Of a DNA stretch of 64,000 nt, positions 58,783 through 64,000 are shown piece after piece. The notes under the pieces were generated by a model. It was not told the origin of the DNA, made no database searches, and saw nothing but the letters and a program-made list of their open reading frames with translations. Position 1 is the first letter of the stretch. Each line of letters begins with the position of its first letter. The stretch is from a bacterium (GTDB taxonomy: Bacteria; SZUA-182; DTGQ01): assembly GCA_023512255.1 (NCBI GenBank), contig JAILZY010000008.1:1-64000 (forward strand). The letters are read 5' to 3'. The translations under genes and the position numbers were made by a program.

Positions 58783-59805
58783 TCACAGCCCATCCTTCCT
58801 CTTTAGGCCGAAATGCTCATAGGCCAAGACTGTAGCCACTCGACCTCGGGGAGTTTTCTGCAGATACCCCTCCTGGAGAAGGTATGGCTCATAGACATCC
58901 TCAATAGTGTCCTTTTCCTCATTGATTACCGCTGACAGGGTTTCAAGACCAACCGGTCCGCCGTCAAATTTTTCAATGATCGAAAGCAGGAGCAGTCGGT
59001 CCATTTTATCAAACCCAGCCTTATCTATTTCGAGCATCTCAAGGGCCTGATCAGCAATTTCCCGACTGATCCGGCCATCGGCCTTGACCTGGGCAAAGTC
59101 TCGGACCCGCTTGAGGATCCGATTGGCAATTCGTGGGGTGCCCCGGGATCGTCTGGCGATTTCCATCGCTCCATCAGGATCGATCTGAATGTTTAAAATT
59201 CTTGCTGACCGCAGGACAATAGCCTGTAGCTCTGCCGGAGAGTAAAACTCAAGGCGGCTGATAACTCCAAAGCGATCTCGCAAGGGGGAGGTAAGCAGTC
59301 CAGCTCGGGTAGTGGCCGCCACCAAGGTAAATCGGGGAAGGTCAATCTTGATTGATCGGGCGCTCGGTCCCTGGCCAATGATAATGTCCAGTTTGAAATC
59401 TTCCATAGCTGGATAGAGAATCTCTTCCACTGCGGCCGGAAGCCGGTGAATCTCATCAATGAACAGGACATCAAGATCTTTGAGATTGGTCAAAATCGCG
59501 GCTAGATCTCCGGGCCGCTCGATCACTGGCCCAGATGTTGTCCGCAGGTTAGTGCCCATTTCGCGGGAGATGATGTAGGCAAGTGAGGTCTTGCCCATGC
59601 CGGGTGGCCCGTAGAAAAGACAATGGTCGAGGGCTTCAGAGCGCCTTTTGGCTGCCTGAATAAAGACCTGAAGGTTTCCCTTGACCCGCTCCTGCCCTAG
59701 ATATTCCTGAAAGTTTTGAGGCCGAAGGCTGAGATCAAGAGATAGGTCCTCGCCGCGCAGCTCCGCGCTGATGATTCGTTTTTCAATCTCTTTGGTGTTT
59801 ATCAT
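58783..59805 (-). CDS. ruvB: Holliday junction ATP-dependent helicase RuvB
   Basis: This 340-residue AAA+ motor drives branch migration with RuvA. Visible are [15 protein letters not shown] (Walker A), [11 protein letters not shown] (Walker B), [17 protein letters not shown] (sensor 1 and Arg finger) and the winged-helix end [16 protein letters not shown]. It lies 23 bases after ruvA, the last gene of the ruvC-ruvA-ruvB unit. Confidence 0.97.
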   Translation of the reverse strand: MINTKEIEKRIISAELRGEDLSLDLSLRPQNFQEYLGQERVKGNLQVFIQAAKRRSEALDHCLFYGPPGMGKTSLAYIISREMGTNLRTTSGPVIERPGDLAAILTNLKDLDVLFIDEIHRLPAAVEEILYPAMEDFKLDIIIGQGPSARSIKIDLPRFTLVAATTRAGLLTSPLRDRFGVISRLEFYSPAELQAIVLRSARILNIQIDPDGAMEIARRSRGTPRIANRILKRVRDFAQVKADGRISREIADQALEMLEIDKAGFDKMDRLLLLSIIEKFDGGPVGLETLSAVINEEKDTIEDVYEPYLLQEGYLQKTPRGRVATVLAYEHFGLKRKDGL

Positions 59806-59828
59806 AAAAATTTATCCCATTTGGAGTA

Positions 59829-60491
59829 TTACCCAGCTAGTCTGTTGAGCGCCTTCTTGATTAGCTCTTCGATCGAAAGCTGCTCTCCAGCGCCAAAGAT
59901 GACCTGATTGACGGCCCGCTCGGCCTGTAGCCGGCTGTATCCCAGGCTGATCAGGGCCTCGACGGCATCGCTGGCTACCCTGTCGCTATCCGATAGCCAC
60001 ACCTCGGGCTGCTTAGCCTCTTCCCCTTCTGTGGTCTGCTTTTGGCCTGTCGATCCAGCAGCCGTTATGGAGTTAGCATCCTCTCTTTTTGGGAATACCT
60101 TGTCTTTTAACTCCAGAATAAGCCTTCGGGCAGTCTTATCACCGATACCAGGAACAGACCGCACTCTAGCTACATCTTGGGACAGGATGGCTAATCGCAG
60201 TTCTTCAGCAGAGATATGAGAGAGGATATTTCTGGCCAATCTAGGGCCGATCTTGCTCACCCCTAGCATCAGCTCAAAAAGCTCTTTTTCCTCAATCGAG
60301 CAGAAGCCGAATAACTGCCATGAGCTGTCACGGATCACAGTGGAAATAAACAATCTGACCTCTTTCCCCACCTCGGGCAGTTGGTAGAAGGTGGACAGGG
60401 GGATGAACACCAGGTAGCCGACGCCGTGGATATCAATGACGATCTGCTCGCTGCTTTTGGTCTTGAGCTCTCCGTGCAGATAGGCGATCAT
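59829..60491 (-). CDS. ruvA: Holliday junction DNA-binding protein RuvA
   Basis: This 220-residue protein has the OB-fold domain I (MIAYLHGELKT start, VDIHGVGYLVFIP), two helix-hairpin-helix motifs (GVSKIGPRLARNIL and SVPGIGDKTARRLI) and the C-terminal domain III (SLGYSRLQAERAVNQV) that contacts RuvB. The linker is somewhat long. It overlaps ruvC by four bases. Confidence 0.96.
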   Translation of the reverse strand: MIAYLHGELKTKSSEQIVIDIHGVGYLVFIPLSTFYQLPEVGKEVRLFISTVIRDSSWQLFGFCSIEEKELFELMLGVSKIGPRLARNILSHISAEELRLAILSQDVARVRSVPGIGDKTARRLILELKDKVFPKREDANSITAAGSTGQKQTTEGEEAKQPEVWLSDSDRVASDAVEALISLGYSRLQAERAVNQVIFGAGEQLSIEELIKKALNRLAG

Positions 60492-61042
60492 GGATCATAA
60501 GCCTTTTTTGATGGGTCTTTTGGTATCTTGCCCGCCTCGCCCTGGAGGGCAAGATTTGAAAGCAGCCGCCGCAGGCCCAATGAGTGGCAGTGACATACAG
60601 CGACGGCCAGAGCATCCGAGGCATCATTGTGAACTTTCAGCTCCTTGAGGTTGAGGAGGGTCTGAACCATCCGCCTGACCTGATCCTTGGTTGCCCTTCC
60701 ATAGCCAACAATAGCTTCCTTGACCTGCAAGGCAGTGTATTCATATATGGCCACTTGGCACCTTGTGGCTACATATATAGCTACTCCTCTCGCCTCACCC
60801 AGCTTCAGAGCCAGCCGTGGGCTGGTGGCTATAAAAATATCTTCGACCGCGGCTTCAGAAGGTTGATATTTTTCAATCAGCTCTTGTAGCGAATTGCCAA
60901 TTTTTTTCAAACGCTCGGCAAAATTGGTTTTCGATGAAGTAGTGATAATACCAGCCTCACAGAGAGACAACTCTTGGCTTTGGCTGTCGATTACTGCATA
61001 GCCGGTATGGGCAATACCCGGGTCAATGCCCATAATCCGCAT
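60488..61042 (-). CDS. ruvC: Crossover junction endodeoxyribonuclease RuvC
   Basis: This 184-residue Holliday junction resolvase has catalytic carboxylates in MGIDPGIAHTGYAV (Asp 6), AAVEDIFIATSP (Glu) and HNDASDALAVAVCH (two Asp). Length is normal. It starts the ruvC-ruvA-ruvB unit, 65 bases after yebC. Confidence 0.96.
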   Translation of the reverse strand: MRIMGIDPGIAHTGYAVIDSQSQELSLCEAGIITTSSKTNFAERLKKIGNSLQELIEKYQPSEAAVEDIFIATSPRLALKLGEARGVAIYVATRCQVAIYEYTALQVKEAIVGYGRATKDQVRRMVQTLLNLKELKVHNDASDALAVAVCHCHSLGLRRLLSNLALQGEAGKIPKDPSKKAYDP

Positions 61043-61107
61043 CTTTTGTCATTTCCTTGAAGCCCTAAGGGCTTTTTCAAGCTTCTCCCGCCTCATCTTG
61101 ATGAGGC

Positions 61108-61857
61108 CTATTCGCCAAGCCGCTCCATGATCTCATTCGGGATGTCGAAGTTGGCAAAGACGTGCTGCACATCATCATGCTCTTCTAACTGTTCCATAAG
61201 CTTGATCATCTGCTCGGCTGATTTGCCTTCTAGTCTAACCGTAGTTTTAGGAATCCGACTGACTTCAGCGCTCGCGATCTCAATCCCCTGCTTTTCGATC
61301 TCCTCCCGCACCGTGTGCAGATCTTCCGGCAGGGTGATGATTTCAAACACGTCGTCATTTCGCCTCATGTCTTCGGCTCCGGCATTCAAGGCGATTTCCA
61401 TCAGCTTGTCTTCATCAGCCTTGTCCGCATCGACCACGATCAGGCCCTTTTTGTCAAACATCCAAGCCACACAGCCACTTTCGCCGAGGTTGCCGTTATG
61501 CTTTGAGAAAATATGGCGCATTTCCGCTACCGTACGGTTTTTGTTATCAGTCATGGTCTCAAGTATCATCGCCACTCCGCCTGGGCCATACCCCTCGTAG
61601 GTAACTTCCTCGTAAGTTACTCCGGGGAGCTCTCCGGTGCCTTTCTTAATGGCCCGGATAACGTTCTCCTGAGGCATATTCACGGCTTTGGCATTAGCAA
61701 TGGCTGCCCGCAGCCGGGGATTGCCTGCCGGATCCCCGCCTCCCATTCTCGCGGCGACGGTAATTTCCTTGATGACCGCCGTAAATGCTTTGCCCTTTTT
61801 GGCATCAAGGGCAGCTTTTTTATGTTTGATTGAGCTCCATTTTGAATGTCCTGACAT
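61108..61857 (-). CDS. yebC: YebC/PmpR family protein
   Basis: This 249-residue protein has the family opening [23 protein letters not shown], seen here as [16 protein letters not shown] then LDAKKGK. The second landmark is [14 protein letters not shown] near residue 90. Members relieve ribosome stalling or act as transcription regulators. It often precedes ruvC, as here. Confidence 0.96.
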   Translation of the reverse strand: MSGHSKWSSIKHKKAALDAKKGKAFTAVIKEITVAARMGGGDPAGNPRLRAAIANAKAVNMPQENVIRAIKKGTGELPGVTYEEVTYEGYGPGGVAMILETMTDNKNRTVAEMRHIFSKHNGNLGESGCVAWMFDKKGLIVVDADKADEDKLMEIALNAGAEDMRRNDDVFEIITLPEDLHTVREEIEKQGIEIASAEVSRIPKTTVRLEGKSAEQMIKLMEQLEEHDDVQHVFANFDIPNEIMERLGE

Positions 61858-61884
61858 CGATGATTTCTCCTCCTTAAGAAGTAG

Positions 61885-63981
61885 TTATCGCTCTTCAGTT
61901 TCTTTCTCTTTTTTGGCTTCAGCGACGATCTTATCTATAAGATGAGCGGGCACTTCATCATAGTGAGAAAACTCCATGGTAAAGCTCCCGCGGCCTCCGG
62001 TCATTGAAATAAGATCTGGGGCATATTTTAGCATTTCAGCCATAGGCACTTCCGCCCGAATGATTTGATAGCGTCCTTTGGTATCGATGCCCTGGATTCG
62101 TCCCCGCCGCGAATTAAGATCTCCCATGATATCACCCATCGACTCTTCTGGAACAACTACAGACACCTTCATGATCGGCTCAAGAAGCGTGGGCTTACAT
62201 TCCATAAATCCCTTCTTGAAGCCCATCGAGGCCGCAATCTTAAAAGCCATTTCCGAAGAGTCTACGGCGTGAAAGGAGCCGTCATAGAGAGTTACCTTGA
62301 CGTCCGTAACCGGATAGCCGGCCAGTATCCCCTCTTCCATAGCTCCTAAAATTCCCTTTTCCACAGCTGGAATATACTGCTTGGGGATAACCCCTCCTAC
62401 AATCTTATCGACAAATTCAAACCCTCCGCCCTTGGGGAGAGGCTCGATTTCGAGCCAGGTATCGCCGTACTGGCCTCTTCCTCCTGACTGTCTCTTGTAT
62501 TTACCCTGCACTTTAGTTGAGCCCTTGATGGTTTCCTTGTAGGGAATCTTGGGCGTTTTGAGGATGACCTCGGTCCCGAACTTTCTCTTCATTCGGTCAA
62601 CGATCACCTCGACATGGATCTGGCCCATACCGGAGATAATAAATTCCTTGGTCTGAGGATCGCGCGACACCTGCAAGGTCGGATCCTCTTCCTTCAGCCG
62701 CTGGAGCGCATTGCTGACCTTGTCCTCGTCTCCCTTGGCCTTGGGCTCAATGGCAAAAGAGATAATCGGGGAGGGAAAGACAAGGGGCGGAAAGATAATC
62801 GGGTCTTGCTCAGCGCTCAAGGTATCACCAGTAGAGGTTTCCTTCAGTTTAACGAAAGCGGCAATATCTCCTGCCTTGACTCGATCGTAGTTTTGGTGAC
62901 TTTTCCCCATCAGAGCAAAGATCTGGCCGACCTTTTCCTTGCATTCTCTAGTCGTGTTATAGACGATCGAGTCTGAACTTAAAGATCCAGAAAAGACCCG
63001 AAAGAGCGTCAATTTACCTGAGTAGGGGTCTGCAATGGTTTTAAATACAAAAGCAGAAAAAGGCTCATCCTCTCTGGCCGTGCGCACAACCTCCTCTCCA
63101 GCCTTGTTCTTCCCAACCACTGGCGGCCGGTCAGCAGGAGAGGGAAGAAAGTCAACAATCATATCCATCAGAGGCTGAACCCCGATATTTTTAAGCGCTG
63201 AACCACACAGAACCGGGCTGAATTTCATACTCTGAATCCCCTTGCGAAGGCCTGCTTGCAGCTCCTCACGACTTAGTTCCTCTCCCTCGAGGTATTTTTT
63301 CAAAAGGCTGTCATCTGCCTCAGCAATAGTTTCAATCATTTTTTGGCGAAACTCTTCTACCCGCTTCTCCTGATCCGCGGGGATAGCTACTTCCTGGTAT
63401 TCACCGCTATCGTCCCCTTTATAAATGTACGCCTTCTGATTGAAAAGATCAATAATACCTGCAAAATTTTGCTCCGAGCCGATCGGAAGATGTAAAACCA
63501 AGGGATTCATCTCAAGGGCGCTGGGCAGGTCTTCTACCGTGCGGTAGAAGTCAGCTCGCTCACGGTCCAGCTTATTGATAAACACTAGGACAGGGATTTT
63601 CAATTCCCTGGCCTGCGACCAGAAATTTTCCGTCTGCACCTTTACTCCGGAAACAGCACTGATGACCAGGATGCCTCCGTCGATTACCCTCAGGGCTCCT
63701 TTGGCATCGCCAATGAAGTTGATATCCCCAGGGATATCTATGATATTGATTTTATGTTTTTTCCACTCAGCGTAGGCCACGCTGGCATTAATGGTTAATT
63801 TCCTTGAGATTTCATCAGGCTCATAGTCCAGGTTGGATGATCCATCATCGACCTTGCCTAGTCTGTTCACCATCTTGGCATCAAAGAGCATAGCCTCGGC
63901 TAGCGAGGTTTTCCCCTCACCCCCATGAGACAGCAATCCTATGTTCCTTAACTTATCAATCTGGTATTCTTTAACACTCAT
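61885..63981 (-). CDS. Elongation factor G-like GTPase
   Basis: This 698-residue five-domain translational GTPase has a divergent G1 motif, LSHGGEGKTSLAEAML, where classical EF-G has AHIDAGKTT. G3 is DIPGDINFIGD and G4 is NKLDRE. Domains II-V are complete, with GGRGQYGDTWLEIEP and the C-terminal MTGGRGSFTMEFSHYDEVP. This matches the EF-G-like subgroup, not the canonical FusA. It is the last gene before the right edge, with AAGGAGA just upstream of the ATG. Confidence 0.9.
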   Translation of the reverse strand: MSVKEYQIDKLRNIGLLSHGGEGKTSLAEAMLFDAKMVNRLGKVDDGSSNLDYEPDEISRKLTINASVAYAEWKKHKINIIDIPGDINFIGDAKGALRVIDGGILVISAVSGVKVQTENFWSQARELKIPVLVFINKLDRERADFYRTVEDLPSALEMNPLVLHLPIGSEQNFAGIIDLFNQKAYIYKGDDSGEYQEVAIPADQEKRVEEFRQKMIETIAEADDSLLKKYLEGEELSREELQAGLRKGIQSMKFSPVLCGSALKNIGVQPLMDMIVDFLPSPADRPPVVGKNKAGEEVVRTAREDEPFSAFVFKTIADPYSGKLTLFRVFSGSLSSDSIVYNTTRECKEKVGQIFALMGKSHQNYDRVKAGDIAAFVKLKETSTGDTLSAEQDPIIFPPLVFPSPIISFAIEPKAKGDEDKVSNALQRLKEEDPTLQVSRDPQTKEFIISGMGQIHVEVIVDRMKRKFGTEVILKTPKIPYKETIKGSTKVQGKYKRQSGGRGQYGDTWLEIEPLPKGGGFEFVDKIVGGVIPKQYIPAVEKGILGAMEEGILAGYPVTDVKVTLYDGSFHAVDSSEMAFKIAASMGFKKGFMECKPTLLEPIMKVSVVVPEESMGDIMGDLNSRRGRIQGIDTKGRYQIIRAEVPMAEMLKYAPDLISMTGGRGSFTMEFSHYDEVPAHLIDKIVAEAKKEKETEER

Positions 63982-64000
63982 TGAAAAATCTCCTTAATCA

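Overview
The window comes from a diderm (secretin, AMIN-domain cell-wall amidase), probably anaerobic bacterium with a chromosome of low to middling GC. Rnf subunits, a hydrogenase-type cytochrome b, a NifX-like protein and a sigma-54 activator fit an anaerobe. The gene content recalls deltaproteobacteria, Nitrospirota or a related candidate phylum, but nothing here fixes the taxonomy.

Layout. 1-2000: tRNA-Phe, then four tandem copies of an unrecognised 35-36 residue peptide gene, each with its own ribosome binding site. This is the most original item in the window. 1941-7117: a cell-wall amidase and, divergent from it, the housekeeping run yicC-remA-gmk-rpoZ-coaBC. 7216-9708: two response regulators and a histidine kinase. 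10134-13321: cytochrome b, rnfC and rnfD, without the other Rnf subunits. 13833-20519: a secreted alpha/beta hydrolase, thiL, a purine nucleoside phosphorylase and two tandem SAH/MTA-deaminase paralogues.

20767-32840 is an accessory island that looks richer in GC than its flanks. It opens with an IS1595/ISXO2-type element whose transposase is cut by an in-frame TAG, followed by a BREX type 3-like defence locus read leftward: HTH protein, BrxF ATPase, PglXI methyltransferase, (GxxExxY cassette), BrxHII helicase, PglZ and a BrxA-position protein. No brxC/pglY is present. The island is riddled with small repeats inserted mostly in frame inside its genes: heptanucleotide-repeat palindromes in almost every gene, a RAYT (REP-associated transposase) unit inside the methyltransferase, and REP hairpins. 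The methyltransferase is further broken by an amber codon and a frameshift, and the HTH gene by a homopolymer slip, so the system may be decaying or working from split polypeptides.

33539-40459: a NifX-like protein with a possible sigma-54 promoter, a sigma-54 activator, a patatin-like phospholipase, a DUF1232 protein, a TPR protein and a PAS histidine kinase, with hairpin-rich gaps. 40517-56025: one long leftward cluster joining signalling genes (histidine kinase, receiver, HD-GYP, STAS) to a type II secretion/type IV pilus-like machine (GspE, F, G, H, I, J, K-like, PilM, N, O, GspC/PilP-like, secretin). 56292-63981: a CPBP-family membrane protein, a HEAT-repeat membrane protein, ruvB-ruvA-ruvC, yebC and a divergent EF-G-like GTPase.
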